Origin: Sulfitobacter sp. SK012
Lineage (GTDB): Bacteria > Pseudomonadota > Alphaproteobacteria > Rhodobacterales > Rhodobacteraceae
DNA length: 64,000 bases
Assembly: GCF_003352085.1 (NCBI RefSeq)
Contig: NZ_CP025804.1
Span: 682,001-746,000 of the forward strand
Reading direction: 5' to 3'
Part shown: positions 29,271 to 38,709 of the stretch, one piece after another
Position numbering within the stretch: the first letter of the stretch is position 1
Layout of the letters: each line of letters starts with the position of its first letter
Position numbers and translations under genes: made by a program
Notes under the pieces: generated by a model
What the model was told of the DNA's origin: nothing
What the model saw: only the letters and a program-made list of their open reading frames with translations
Database searches by the model: none

Positions 29271-31373
29271 ATGAGCCCCACGACTTCTGCGCAACGCCTT
29301 GAAAACAAATGGAACGCGTCTAGCACCAATGGAATGAGTGAGCCTGAGCTTTTGCTATACCGATCCAATCTTCTGGGGGCAGATAAGAGAATCACCAATT
29401 ATGGCGGCGGCAATACATCTGCAAAAGTTGCGCAGAAAGATTTGCTCACCGGCGACACTGTTGAGATCCTTTGGGTCAAGGGTTCTGGCGGTGATCTGGG
29501 TTCGATCAAGATGGATGGGTTCTCATCGCTTTATATGGAAAAGCTGAACGCGCTGCGCGGTCTCTATCGTGGTTTGGAGTTCGAAGATGAGATGGTCGGC
29601 TATCTGCCGCATTGTACTTTTAATCTAAACCCGCGCGCTGCTTCTATCGACACACCATTGCATGCATATGTCCCACGCAAACACGTTGACCATATGCACC
29701 CGGACGCGATCATTGCGATTGCAGCGGCTAAGGATAGCAAGTCGCTCACCCAGCAAATCTTTGGGGATAGCATCGGATGGCTGCCGTGGAAAAAACCGGG
29801 GTTTGAACTTGGTCTTTGGTTGTCAGACTTCTGCGAAAAGAACCCAGACGCCAAAGGTGTTGTTCTTGAAAGCCACGGGTTGTTTACATGGGATGACGAC
29901 GCAAAGACTTGCTATGAATTAACCCTCGAGGTCATCCAAACAGCCATTGATTGGTTCGCGGAACAAACGACTAGCCAAGACACCTTCGGTGGTCAGATAC
30001 ATACAAGCCTGCCTGAAAAAGACCGCCGCGCAATCGCCGCGGAGTTTATGCCCGCGATCCGCGGTATGGTGTCAGAGCATCACCATATGGTCGGCCACTT
30101 CACTGACAGCGACACCGTGTTAGAATTCGTCAACGCTAGAGACATGCAGCGTCTCGCCGCCCTTGGCACATCATGTCCAGACCACTTCCTTCGCACCAAG
30201 ATTTGCCCACTTGTCGTAGATTTTGATCCCGCGAAACCGAACGTAGAAGCAACCTTGGCCGGACTAAAGGCCGCAGTCGCTGAATACCGGATTGGCTACC
30301 AGGCCTATTACGACCGCTGCAAGAAGCCAGACAGTCCTGCAATCCGGGATCAAAACGCGGTAGTCTATCTTGTACCGGGCGTTGGCATGATCACTTTTGC
30401 AAAAGACAAAGCCACTGCTCGTATATCCGGAGAGTTCTACGTCAACGCCATTAACGTGATGCGCGGCGCGGACGGTGTTTCCCAATACCAAGGCTTGCCA
30501 GAGCAAGAAGCATTCGACATTGAATATTGGTTGCTGGAAGAAGCAAAACTCCAACGCATGCCTGCGCCAAAATCAATGGCTGGTCGCGTCGCGCTTATCA
30601 CTGGCGGGGCAGGGGGCATCGGTTCAGCAACCGCTGAACGCTATTTGAAAGAAGGTGCCTGCGTCATCCTCGCTGACATCGATGACGCTTCGCTTATCAA
30701 GACTGTCGACAACCTTACTGATCGCTACTCGGCTGATGTCGTTAGGTACCTCAATATGGATGTTACTGATGAGGCTGCAGTTCAAGCGGCCTACAAGAAC
30801 GCCTCTGTTGAATTTGGTGGCGTTGACATCCTTGTGTCAAATGCTGGCATTGCCAGTTCGGCACCGGTTGAGGAAACGAGCCTCGCCATGTGGAACAACA
30901 ACATGGAAATTTTGTCTACCGGATATTTCCTTGTAAGCCGTGAAGCGTTCAAAGTGATGAAGGTGCAGGACATGGGGGGTGCTCTTGTCTTTGTTGCCTC
31001 CAAGAATGGTCTTGCCGCATCACCCAATGCCGCTGCGTATTGCACGGCCAAGGCTTCGGAAATTCATCTTGCGCGCTGTTTGGCTCTCGAAGGTGCGCCG
31101 CATGGCATTCGCGTGAACGTGGTAAACCCTGATGCCGTCTTGAGGGGGTCGAAAATCTGGGAAGGTGATTGGCTTGATCAACGCGCAGGGACATATGGCA
31201 CTGACAAGGATGGCCTTGAAGAAATGTACCGCGACCGGTCTTTGCTAAAACGCTCAGTCTTGCCTGAGGATATTGCCGAAGCTGCCTATTTCCTTGCTTC
31301 AGAGCTCTCATCAAAGTCGACTGGGAACATCATCAATGTAGACTCTGGCAACGTCCAAGCCTTCACGCGTTAA
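29271..31373 (+). CDS. rhaD: Bifunctional rhamnulose-1-phosphate aldolase / short-chain dehydrogenase RhaD
   Basis: 700 residues. The N-terminal class-II aldolase half (about 1-430) has the metal-binding HAYVPRKHVDHMHPD region and cleaves rhamnulose-1-phosphate to dihydroxyacetone phosphate and lactaldehyde. The C-terminal SDR half has TGGAGGIG at 444-451 and the catalytic Tyr590-x3-Lys594 (YCTAK), presumably oxidising lactaldehyde. Start set at MSPTTSAQRL, 5 bp after GGAGA, rather than a Met 27 bp upstream. Divergent from rhaR. Confidence 0.92.
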   Translation: MSPTTSAQRLENKWNASSTNGMSEPELLLYRSNLLGADKRITNYGGGNTSAKVAQKDLLTGDTVEILWVKGSGGDLGSIKMDGFSSLYMEKLNALRGLYRGLEFEDEMVGYLPHCTFNLNPRAASIDTPLHAYVPRKHVDHMHPDAIIAIAAAKDSKSLTQQIFGDSIGWLPWKKPGFELGLWLSDFCEKNPDAKGVVLESHGLFTWDDDAKTCYELTLEVIQTAIDWFAEQTTSQDTFGGQIHTSLPEKDRRAIAAEFMPAIRGMVSEHHHMVGHFTDSDTVLEFVNARDMQRLAALGTSCPDHFLRTKICPLVVDFDPAKPNVEATLAGLKAAVAEYRIGYQAYYDRCKKPDSPAIRDQNAVVYLVPGVGMITFAKDKATARISGEFYVNAINVMRGADGVSQYQGLPEQEAFDIEYWLLEEAKLQRMPAPKSMAGRVALITGGAGGIGSATAERYLKEGACVILADIDDASLIKTVDNLTDRYSADVVRYLNMDVTDEAAVQAAYKNASVEFGGVDILVSNAGIASSAPVEETSLAMWNNNMEILSTGYFLVSREAFKVMKVQDMGGALVFVASKNGLAASPNAAAYCTAKASEIHLARCLALEGAPHGIRVNVVNPDAVLRGSKIWEGDWLDQRAGTYGTDKDGLEEMYRDRSLLKRSVLPEDIAEAAYFLASELSSKSTGNIINVDSGNVQAFTR

Positions 31374-31385
31374 GGGAAAATTTCG

Positions 31386-32660
31386 ATGATCAAACAAGAC
31401 TCCATCACCCAGTCCAACGACAAAGCACGCGCGGATTTGCAAGCAGACTATGAAACTCTCGGGGAGCATTTGGATCGCCGAGGCATCCAGATCGCCGACA
31501 TCAAAGCAAAGGTGGCTGCATATGGCGTCGCTGTACCAAGTTGGGGCGTCGGGACAGGCGGGACACGTTTTGCGCGTTTCCCAGGAGAAGGCGAGCCACG
31601 CGATATTTTTGACAAACTCGATGATTGCGGTGTGATCCACCAACTGACAAGCGCAACACCATCCGTTTCATTGCATATTCCGTGGGACAACGCACCCGCG
31701 TCAGACCTCAATGCAAAGGCTGAAGAGGTCGGACTTACGTTCGATGCAATGAATTCGAACACATTTCAGGATCAAGCCGATCAGGAATATAGTTACAAAT
31801 TCGGGTCGTTATCTCACACCGACGCAGCTACTCGCCAGCAAGCCATCGATCACAACATCGCATGCATAGAGCTTGGCGATCAGCTCGGCTCAAAAGCGCT
31901 GACAATCTGGGTCGGGGACGGTTCCAACTTTCCGGGGCAAGCCAACTTCACGCGTCAGTTTGAGCGCTATCTTGATGCGGCCAAGCAGGTCTATGACGCA
32001 CTGCCCGCCGACTGGACGCTTCTTACAGAACACAAAATGTTCGAACCTGCATTCTATTCAACGGTTGTGCAGGATTGGGGAACGAATTTACTGATTGCCC
32101 AACAACTCGGAGCGCAAGCCAAATGCCTTGTCGACCTCGGCCACCACGCACCAAATGTGAACATCGAAATGATCGTGGCGCGTCTGAACCAATTTGGAAA
32201 ACTCGGCGGCTTCCACTTCAATGACAGTAAATACGGTGATGATGACCTCGATACCGGTAGCATCGATCCGTACCGGCTGTTCTTGGTCTTCAACGAACTT
32301 GTCGAAGCTGAGGCTGATCCCGAATTCAATCCTATGCACATGCTCGACCAAAGCCACAACGTGACCGATCCCATCGAAAGCTTGATGAGCTCCGCCACCG
32401 AAGTGCAACGCGCATATGCCCAAGCGCTGTTGGTCGACCGCAACGCTCTTTCAGGATTTCAAGATGATAACGATGCTCTTATGGCATCGAACACCCTTAA
32501 ACAGGGTTTCCGCACTGACGTGGAACCAATCCTCGCCATGGCACGTTTGGAGGCGGGCGGCGCAATTGACCCGGTTAGGGCATATCGGGCGGCTGGCTAC
32601 CGAGAAAAAGTTGCCCAGAAGCGACCAAGGCAGAGCAGCGCAAGCAGTGGGATTGTTTAG
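31386..32660 (+). CDS. rhaI: L-rhamnose isomerase (catabolic, rhizobial type)
   Basis: 424-residue TIM-barrel sugar isomerase: LTIWVGDGSNFPGQANF, LTEHKMFEPAFYSTVVQDWG (metal-ligand Glu), CLVDLGHHAPNVNIEMIVARL and GGFHFNDSKYGDDDLDTGS (metal-ligand Asp). Converts L-rhamnose to L-rhamnulose. 12 bp after rhaD; the pair forms the rightward rhaDI operon. After it comes about 100 bp without features up to the IS6 end. Confidence 0.9.
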   Translation: MIKQDSITQSNDKARADLQADYETLGEHLDRRGIQIADIKAKVAAYGVAVPSWGVGTGGTRFARFPGEGEPRDIFDKLDDCGVIHQLTSATPSVSLHIPWDNAPASDLNAKAEEVGLTFDAMNSNTFQDQADQEYSYKFGSLSHTDAATRQQAIDHNIACIELGDQLGSKALTIWVGDGSNFPGQANFTRQFERYLDAAKQVYDALPADWTLLTEHKMFEPAFYSTVVQDWGTNLLIAQQLGAQAKCLVDLGHHAPNVNIEMIVARLNQFGKLGGFHFNDSKYGDDDLDTGSIDPYRLFLVFNELVEAEADPEFNPMHMLDQSHNVTDPIESLMSSATEVQRAYAQALLVDRNALSGFQDDNDALMASNTLKQGFRTDVEPILAMARLEAGGAIDPVRAYRAAGYREKVAQKRPRQSSASSGIV

Positions 32661-32764
32661 CCGAACGGATAAATCGATGGGATTCCGTTTTGTCATGGTG
32701 GCCTTCATGAGGATGGTCTCGTTAGGGTTGGAAATAGGAGGCGGGCCTTGCTTTCGCTAACTGG

Positions 32765-33581
32765 GGCAGTGTCATAGGGAACTGGCTTGTGCAGGGCAGG
32801 GTGGTTTCGTAGCGTCCAGTGATGACCAAACCCGACCTATTCAAGTACTTCAAGACGAGCCCGCAGATCATCCTCCTGACGGTTATGATGTATGTGCGTT
32901 ATCCACTTTCACTACGAAATGTGGAGGATCTGCTGCACGAACGCGGCATCGAGATCAGCCATGAGACGGTGCGGTTCTGGTGGAACAGGTTTGGCCCGTT
33001 GTTTGCTGCGGAGATCCGAAGAAAACGGGTTCAGCACCCTCGCGCTCATTCGAATTGGCAATGGCACTTGGACGAAGTGTTCGTAAAAATCAACGGAGAA
33101 ACCCACTATCTCTGGCGGGCTGTGGATCACGAAGGCGAAGTGTTGGAAAGCTACGTTACGAAGCGCCGAGATCGAAAAGCAGCATTGAAATTCCTCAGAA
33201 AAACAATGAAACGATATGGTCAACCATATGTCATCGTGACCGATCTACTGCGGTCATACGGTGCCGCGATGAAGGTTATCGGCAATGTGGGCAAACAGGA
33301 AACCGGCCGCTGGCTGAACAACAGGGCCGAGAATTCACATCAGCCTTTTCGACGAAGAGAGCGGGCGATGCTGCGCTTCAGACTCTCCGAACATTGCAAA
33401 AATTCGTCTCCGTCCACTCCTCGGTCCACAACCATTTCAACCAGGAACGCCACCTTTACTCACGCGCCAATTTCAAGCTGAACCGAACCGCCGCTCTCAC
33501 CGAGTGGCGTCAACTCGGTGCGGCATAAAGGGCAGCTTCATTGTCCTTGCAGAGACTGGTTCGCATTCGTCTGACAGCACC
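32765..33581 (+). mobile_element. IS6-family element, copy 1 (817 bp)
   Basis: Left end GGCAGTGTCA at 32765 and right end TGACAGCACC at 33572-33581 are imperfect inverted repeats. Copy 2 at 39618-40435 is in the same orientation and one base longer, which matches the single-base deletion in this copy's transposase. No 8-bp target duplication is visible. Confidence 0.85.
32819..33528 (+). pseudogene. IS6-family transposase, frameshifted near the 3' end
   Basis: DDE transposase. The first about 190 codons are intact: YFKTSPQIILLTVMMYVRYPLSLRNVEDLLHERGIEISHETVRFW, then WHLDEVFVKINGETHYLWRAVD and TDLLRSYGAAMK. Relative to copy 2, one base is missing at about 33383-33390 (after CTGCGCTTCAGAC). 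The end (LQKFVSVHSSVHNHFNQERHLYSRANFKLNR) is therefore in another frame, finishing at 33528; in the original frame translation ends at 33481. Probably inactive. Confidence 0.88.
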
Positions 33582-33828
33582 AAGCGCACTTCTGGTCAAT
33601 GTTGATAACGAGACCCTTCGCCGTATCATGGGCAATGAAGAGGCGATGAAAGCCGTCGAAAGGATTGAAGGATGGCGCGCGCTCGGTGACAACATCATCG
33701 AGACGATCAGACAGCGATGTTACAGATTGCATTCTCCCAGTGGCCTGCCGCAACGGAGTCGGAACTGTCTATGGTGAACCAGACGAATAGACCCGTCATC
33801 AACGACTTTTCCAATGGTTATGCAGCTA

Positions 33829-34725
33829 TCAAATTTCGGACGACATTTCTGCCTCAACGAGTGCTGTGAATGCAGCAACTTTTGCTGGCAGTATCTCGTA
33901 ATTTGGATAGGTCACAGTCAACCAAATTTCGGGCGCATTCCAGTCGGGCAGGATTTGCTGCAATGCGCCAGCGTCCAACGCGTCCTGCATCAGGAACGCT
34001 GGCAGAAGAACAATGCCCTCATCGTTACAGACCAGACGGACCAAAGTGTCGCCATTGTTGCAGGTCAGGCAAGGCTTCAGTGCGACCTGCACTGTGTCTT
34101 CCCCACGCGCTAACGTCAAAACGGCGTTACCCCCGCGTTCGGCGTAGTGCAGGCAGTCATGGTCTTGCAGTACCTTCGGGGCCGCGGGAGTGCCACGACG
34201 CGCAAGGTAATCGGGCGATGCAGCAATTATACGCGGAACCACACAGATCTTGCGCCAGATGGTCGATTGATCCGTCGGAGGGCCAGAAATGCGCAACGCC
34301 ATGTCATACCCGTCCCGCGCTATATCAACAAAACGGTCCGTCAGTTGCAGGTTTACGGAGACATTCGGATGCATGATGCGAAATTGCGACATGATCTGCG
34401 GCAGCACGCGCATCCCAAAGGACAAGGGTGCCGTAATCGTCAGCGGCCCAGACAGCCCGATCTGACGTTCGACTACAGCGGTGTTCGCCTCTTTCAGAGC
34501 CGACAATATCGGCAAGGTTCGTTCCAGGTAAAGCCGCCCTGCGTCCGTTAATGCAACATGACGGGTCGTGCGGGTAAAAAGCTGAACACCCAAATTTGCC
34601 TCAAGTTCGGCAATCTGACGTGTGACGATACTGGGCGACAGGCCAAGCATACGACCCGCTGCGGCAAAACCGCCCTGTTCGGCGACGCTGATAAAACTGA
34701 TGATCTGTTCAAGTTGTCCAGCCAT
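33829..34725 (-). CDS. LysR-family transcriptional regulator
   Basis: 298 residues. N-terminal winged helix (MAGQLEQIISFISVAEQGGFAAAGRMLGLSPSIVTRQIAELEANLGVQLFTRTTRHVALTDAG) and a LysR substrate-binding domain. Divergent from the ring-cleaving-dioxygenase-like gene, with a perfect palindrome in the intergenic region, so it very likely controls that operon and itself. Co-inducer unknown; quinone or electrophile-type compounds are suggested by the target genes. Confidence 0.9.
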   Translation of the reverse strand: MAGQLEQIISFISVAEQGGFAAAGRMLGLSPSIVTRQIAELEANLGVQLFTRTTRHVALTDAGRLYLERTLPILSALKEANTAVVERQIGLSGPLTITAPLSFGMRVLPQIMSQFRIMHPNVSVNLQLTDRFVDIARDGYDMALRISGPPTDQSTIWRKICVVPRIIAASPDYLARRGTPAAPKVLQDHDCLHYAERGGNAVLTLARGEDTVQVALKPCLTCNNGDTLVRLVCNDEGIVLLPAFLMQDALDAGALQQILPDWNAPEIWLTVTYPNYEILPAKVAAFTALVEAEMSSEI

Positions 34726-34737
34726 TCCTTCATCCTG

Positions 34738-34763
34738 CGCAATAATATCATCCTATTATTGCG
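34738..34763. promoter_or_regulatory. Perfect palindrome, candidate LysR operator
   Basis: CGCAATAATA, six bases, TATTATTGCG: perfect 10-bp arms. It begins 13 bp before the LysR start codon and lies 64 bp before the divergent gene at 34827. A-T rich compared with its surroundings. Position fits an autoregulatory LysR site. Confidence 0.7.
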
Positions 34764-34826
34764 TATTATCATATATGTCGCCATCGCTATCTTATCCTTA
34801 AGAACATTAAACCGAGGACACATCTT

Positions 34827-35759
34827 ATGTTGAACCAAATCAAAGGCCTGCACCACGTCACCTCGATGGCTGGTGACGCATCCATCAATAACCGCTTTTT
34901 TACGGACACGCTTGGCCTGCGTCGGGTGAAGAAAACCGTGAACTTCGACGCGCCAGACGTCTATCACCTCTATTACGGGGACGAAGTCGGCACGCCAGGG
35001 TCGGTTATGACCTACTTCCCCTTTCCCGGCATGCCAAAGGCAAAGCACGGCACCGGAGAGGTCGGCACAACCGCGTTTTCTATCCCCGAAGGCAGTGCTG
35101 CGTTTTGGACAGATCGCCTTGCCGCCAAATCCGTGGCCAATATCCACTCGGACGAGAGTTTTGGCGAGACACGTGTGTTGTTCGACGCACCAGACGGCGA
35201 TCAGTTTGCTCTGGTTGAAGCAAAGAACGACACCCGTGCGCCCTGGACAGGTGGCAGCGTTGCTGGAGACGAAGCCATTCGGGGCTTTTACGGAGCCTCC
35301 ATGCGGTTGCGCGATGAGGGCGCGACGGCGGACCTGCTTGGCTTCATGGGCTATCAACCCGTGGACACGTCCGGTGGCATTAAGCGCTTTGCCATCCCAA
35401 ACGGGAATGGCGCGGATGTGATCGATCTGGAAACCTTACCGGGCGTTGACTACGCCAGCCAAGGGGCGGGGTCAGTTCACCACATCGCATTCGCCGTTGA
35501 GGATCGTGCGGCCCAGCTGGAGGTCCGGCGCGCATTGTTGGACACCGGCTATCAGGTCACGCCCGTGATCGACCGCGATTACTTCTGGGCGATCTATTTC
35601 CGCACACCGGGCGGTGTGCTGTTCGAAATCGCTACCAATGAACCCGGCTTCGACCGCGACGAAGACACGGCCCATCTGGGTGAGGCGCTTAAATTGCCTT
35701 CACAGCATGAGCAACTGCGTGATCGCATTGAAGCTATCCTGCCCCCGCTTGCTGCTTAA
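34827..35759 (+). CDS. VOC-family ring-cleaving dioxygenase-like protein (LinE/MhqO type)
   Basis: 310 residues with two pairs of VOC modules. The N-terminal half has KGLHHVTSMAGDASINNRFFTDTLGLRRVKKTVNFD (His9-His10 region). The C-terminal half has GAGSVHHIAFAVEDRA and TPGGVLFEIATNEPGF, with His and Glu in metal-ligand positions. The family includes LinE-like and MhqA/MhqO-type hydroquinone dioxygenases, tied to quinone detoxification in Bacillus. First gene of the LysR-controlled operon. Confidence 0.85.
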   Translation: MLNQIKGLHHVTSMAGDASINNRFFTDTLGLRRVKKTVNFDAPDVYHLYYGDEVGTPGSVMTYFPFPGMPKAKHGTGEVGTTAFSIPEGSAAFWTDRLAAKSVANIHSDESFGETRVLFDAPDGDQFALVEAKNDTRAPWTGGSVAGDEAIRGFYGASMRLRDEGATADLLGFMGYQPVDTSGGIKRFAIPNGNGADVIDLETLPGVDYASQGAGSVHHIAFAVEDRAAQLEVRRALLDTGYQVTPVIDRDYFWAIYFRTPGGVLFEIATNEPGFDRDEDTAHLGEALKLPSQHEQLRDRIEAILPPLAA

Positions 35760-35783
35760 GCAGGCAATGAAAGGAGAAACAAG

Positions 35784-36395
35784 ATGACTTACATCCATAC
35801 AGAGAAGCGCGCCGTCCCCGGCGCGCCTCTAATCTTTACCTTCCACGGCACAGGCGGGGACGAACATCAGTTCTCTGGCCTTGCGGCACAACTGATCCCC
35901 GAGGCAGGCGTTGTCTCACCTCGGGGGGACGTGTCGGAGATGGGTGCCGCTCGGTTCTTCAAACGCACCGGCGAAGGCGTCTATGACATGGATGATCTGG
36001 CCGAGCGTGTCGCCAAGATGGGCGCGTTCGTGCAGGAAATGATCACGGATGGCAAACCCTCGCGCGTGATTGGGATAGGTTATTCGAATGGCGCGAACAT
36101 CCTTGCAGCACTTAGTTTTAAGAAGCCGGACCTGTTCGACGACCTGATCCTGATGCACCCGCTGATACCGTGGGCCCCCAAGCCTCAGCCGAGCTTGGCA
36201 GGCAAACGCGTGCTGATCACCGCCGGGCAGCGCGACCCGATTGGCCCCGCTGCAACGACACAAAAGCTGGCGGACTACTACGCAGCACAGGGCAGCGCGA
36301 CACAGCTGGTCTGGCACGAGGGTGGTCATGATTTGCGCCAATCTGAGATTGAGGCGGTAGCCTCGTTTCTACATCCGCAGTCAGTGTCGGCCTAA
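35784..36395 (+). CDS. Phospholipase/carboxylesterase-type alpha/beta hydrolase (MhqD-like)
   Basis: 203 residues: FTFHGTGGDEHQF near the N-terminus (oxyanion region), nucleophile GYSNGAN (Ser in G-x-S-x-G) in the middle, an Asp in GQRDPIGP, and His in HEGGHDL at the end. This is the complete triad of the small carboxylesterase group. In many bacteria it is encoded beside MhqO/LinE-type dioxygenases, as here (24 bp apart, AGGAGA ribosome-binding site). Confidence 0.85.
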   Translation: MTYIHTEKRAVPGAPLIFTFHGTGGDEHQFSGLAAQLIPEAGVVSPRGDVSEMGAARFFKRTGEGVYDMDDLAERVAKMGAFVQEMITDGKPSRVIGIGYSNGANILAALSFKKPDLFDDLILMHPLIPWAPKPQPSLAGKRVLITAGQRDPIGPAATTQKLADYYAAQGSATQLVWHEGGHDLRQSEIEAVASFLHPQSVSA

Positions 36396-36515
36396 TACCA
36401 GACGAAAGGGTTGGATCGAGACAATCTGACCCATTCACAGGCCCCACGCTCAAATGCGCTAATTACGTTAATCCAATATGTTCGATCACTCACATGCCAA
36501 GGGTAAAGGATCAAA

Positions 36516-37072
36516 ATGCCTGAGTTCAGCGGTCTTGAAATGCGGTTCCTTGAAGCATTTGCCATCATCGCACTGGCCTGCTTCTTCGTGCTCATTGCCA
36601 AATGGCTAAAATTGGGCACGATCATTGGCTACCTGCTGGCGGGTGTCGCTGCTGGCGCATTTCTGTCCTTCAGCTTTTCCGATCACCCCGAAGAGCTTTT
36701 GCATTTCGCAGAGTTTGGCATTGTTCTTTTTCTCTTCGTGATCGGACTTGAGTTTCGCCCTGCACGTCTTTGGGAGATGCGCGGCGACATTTTTGGGCGC
36801 AGATTGATACAAGTGCTGGTGCGTGGCGGTTTGGTGCAACCCATGTCATAGGGGAAACTGCCGAGTGTGCGCTGAGCGGTGGTGGTCTTGTCCTATCGCA
36901 GATAGGCCTGTCCAAGAGCGAGATTTCTAGTATTTTGGATCAGGTCCGAGCTGACGACATCCGCGGGCTGAAAGAGAAAACCACGTTGTTCACCGCGTCC
37001 GAGGATCGTGCCGACATTGTTGAAAAAATCAAACCCACCCCATTGTCACAAAATCAGAGAGGTCCGTCATGA
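36516..37072 (+). pseudogene. KefB/KefC-type K+/H+ antiporter with large internal deletion
   Basis: The first about 90 codons encode the N-terminal helices of a glutathione-gated-type potassium efflux antiporter (LKLGTIIGYLLAGVAAGAF ... FAEFGIVLFLFVIGLEFRPARLWEMRGDIFG) and end at 36851. The extreme C-terminus of the same family (WRFGATHVIGETAECALSGGGLVLSQIGLSKSEI) follows in another frame from about 36800 to 37072. Everything between, normally over 400 codons, is missing. The tail overlaps the pirin start by 4 bp, preserving the operon layout. Confidence 0.8.
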
Positions 37073-38010
37073 GCTGGAACCCCACAATTGAACCCCATTG
37101 CCCTGAAGCAGGCGATATCGATGCGATCGAGACGCTGATCATCCCGCGCGCCCGCGATCTGGGCGGGTTTGAGGTACGCCGCGCCTTACCCGCACCCAAG
37201 CGACAGATGGTTGGTCCGTTCATCTTCTTTGACCAGATGGGTCCCGTGGAGTTCCTGACGGATCAGGGCATCGACGTGCGCCCGCATCCGCATATCGGGC
37301 TGGCCACGGTGACGTACCTTTACAAAGGCGAATTCCAGCACCGTGATAGTCTGGGCAACAACCAGATGATCTATCCTGGCGAGGTGAACTGGATGATTGC
37401 GGGCAATGGCGTCACCCATTCTGAGCGCACCAGCGCCGAGACGCGCAAGGGCGCAAGCAGCCTGTTTGGTATCCAGACATGGGTGGCTCTGCCGGAAAAG
37501 GACGAAGAAACTGACGCCGGGTTTGAACATCACGCAGAAGAGGCGCTGCCCTTCATTGAGGGTGAAGGTAAGGAGGTCCGGCTGATCATTGGCAACGCAT
37601 GGGGCGAAGCAGCACCCACCAAGACATTCTCGGAGATGTTCTATGCCGACGCGATCCTGCAACCCGGCGCACTGATCCCGATGCCTGACAATCACGAAGA
37701 TCGTGGCGTCTATGTCGTTGCGGGCAGCGTAACGATTGCGGGTGATGTGTTTGAAGCAGGCCGTATGATGGTGTTCCGCCCAGGCGACGCGATCACGCTG
37801 AAAGCGGGCGATCAGGGCGCGCGACTGATGTTGCTGGGCGGTGAGACGATGAATTCCTCGCGCTATGTCTGGTGGAACTTTGTGGCCTCCTCGCAAGACA
37901 AGATTGACGCTGCGAAAGAGGCGTGGCGCGCGGGTGATTGGGCACATGGACGGTTCCAACTGCCACCAGATGACAACGCAGAGTTCACGCCGCTGCCGGA
38001 GAACCGCTGA
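37069..38010 (+). CDS. Pirin-family protein (313 residues)
   Basis: Bicupin. The N-terminal cupin has the metal-ligand set HPHIGLATVTYLYKGEFQHRDSLGNNQMIYPGEVNWMIAGNGVTHSER (three His and one Glu region), and a C-terminal pirin domain follows (MPDNHEDRGVYVVAGSVTIAG). Bacterial pirins include quercetinase-like dioxygenases and redox-linked regulators. Coupled to the preceding gene remnant and sharing one base with the next pirin. Confidence 0.88.
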   Translation: MSWNPTIEPHCPEAGDIDAIETLIIPRARDLGGFEVRRALPAPKRQMVGPFIFFDQMGPVEFLTDQGIDVRPHPHIGLATVTYLYKGEFQHRDSLGNNQMIYPGEVNWMIAGNGVTHSERTSAETRKGASSLFGIQTWVALPEKDEETDAGFEHHAEEALPFIEGEGKEVRLIIGNAWGEAAPTKTFSEMFYADAILQPGALIPMPDNHEDRGVYVVAGSVTIAGDVFEAGRMMVFRPGDAITLKAGDQGARLMLLGGETMNSSRYVWWNFVASSQDKIDAAKEAWRAGDWAHGRFQLPPDDNAEFTPLPENR

Positions 38011-38699
38011 TGGCCCTGATCCATGAACGCATGAACCGGGGCCGCACCCAGATGGGCTGGCTCGACAGTTTCCATACGTTTTCTTTCGGTGGGTTCAGCG
38101 ATCCGACCCGCATGGGCTTTCGCAATCTGCGCGTCATCAATGAAGACCGCGTGATCCCCGGCGGTGGCTTTGGCACGCATGAACATGCCGATATGGACAT
38201 CCTGACCTATGTGATTTCGGGCGCGCTGCGTCATGAGGATTCCATCGGCAACGGGTCGGTGATCAACGCGGGCGAGATGCAGCTGATGTCGGCAGGCACT
38301 GGTGTGACCCACTCCGAGATGAACGCCTCTGATGCAAAGCCTGTGCATTTTCTTCAAATATGGCTCATCCCAAAAGAATCTGGGGTCGCGCCAAGATATG
38401 CCGAAACCAAGCTGGATCATAACATATCAGCGAGTGACTTCGAGCTTGTTGCTGGGGGTGCCAGCGCCTTGCCACTTCATTCCGACGCGCGGCTTTATCG
38501 TGCCTACCTTGATGAGGGCGCAACCGTTTCACACATGCTGGCACCTGGTCGGGGCGGCTTTCTGCATGTCGTCTCCGGCAAGGTGAGGATCGAGGACGAA
38601 CCGCTATCGGGTGGTGACGCCTTGCAATTTGAAGGCGTCCACGCCTGTATGATTAGGTCTGAGACCGATGCCGAACTCTTGGTCTTTGATTTGCCCTAA
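38010..38699 (+). CDS. Pirin-family protein (229 residues, YhhW/YhaK-like)
   Basis: Second pirin: GGGFGTHEHADMDILTYVISGALRHEDSIGNGSVINAGEMQLMSAGTGVTHSE carries the HxH...H...E cupin ligands. The C-terminal half is shorter and lacks ligands, as in YhhW-type quercetinases. The start codon shares a base with the previous stop, so the two pirins are translationally coupled and may work on related substrates. Confidence 0.88.
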   Translation: MALIHERMNRGRTQMGWLDSFHTFSFGGFSDPTRMGFRNLRVINEDRVIPGGGFGTHEHADMDILTYVISGALRHEDSIGNGSVINAGEMQLMSAGTGVTHSEMNASDAKPVHFLQIWLIPKESGVAPRYAETKLDHNISASDFELVAGGASALPLHSDARLYRAYLDEGATVSHMLAPGRGGFLHVVSGKVRIEDEPLSGGDALQFEGVHACMIRSETDAELLVFDLP

Positions 38700-38709
38700 G
38701 GAGAAACCG

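Noticed and set aside
33582..33828. Possible gene fragment after IS6 copy 1 (LLVNVDNETLRRIMGNEEAMKAVERIEGWRALGDNIIETIRQRC)
   Set aside because: Protein-like in composition, but it has no start of its own outside the IS and no family I recognise. At most a relic of the IS target site.
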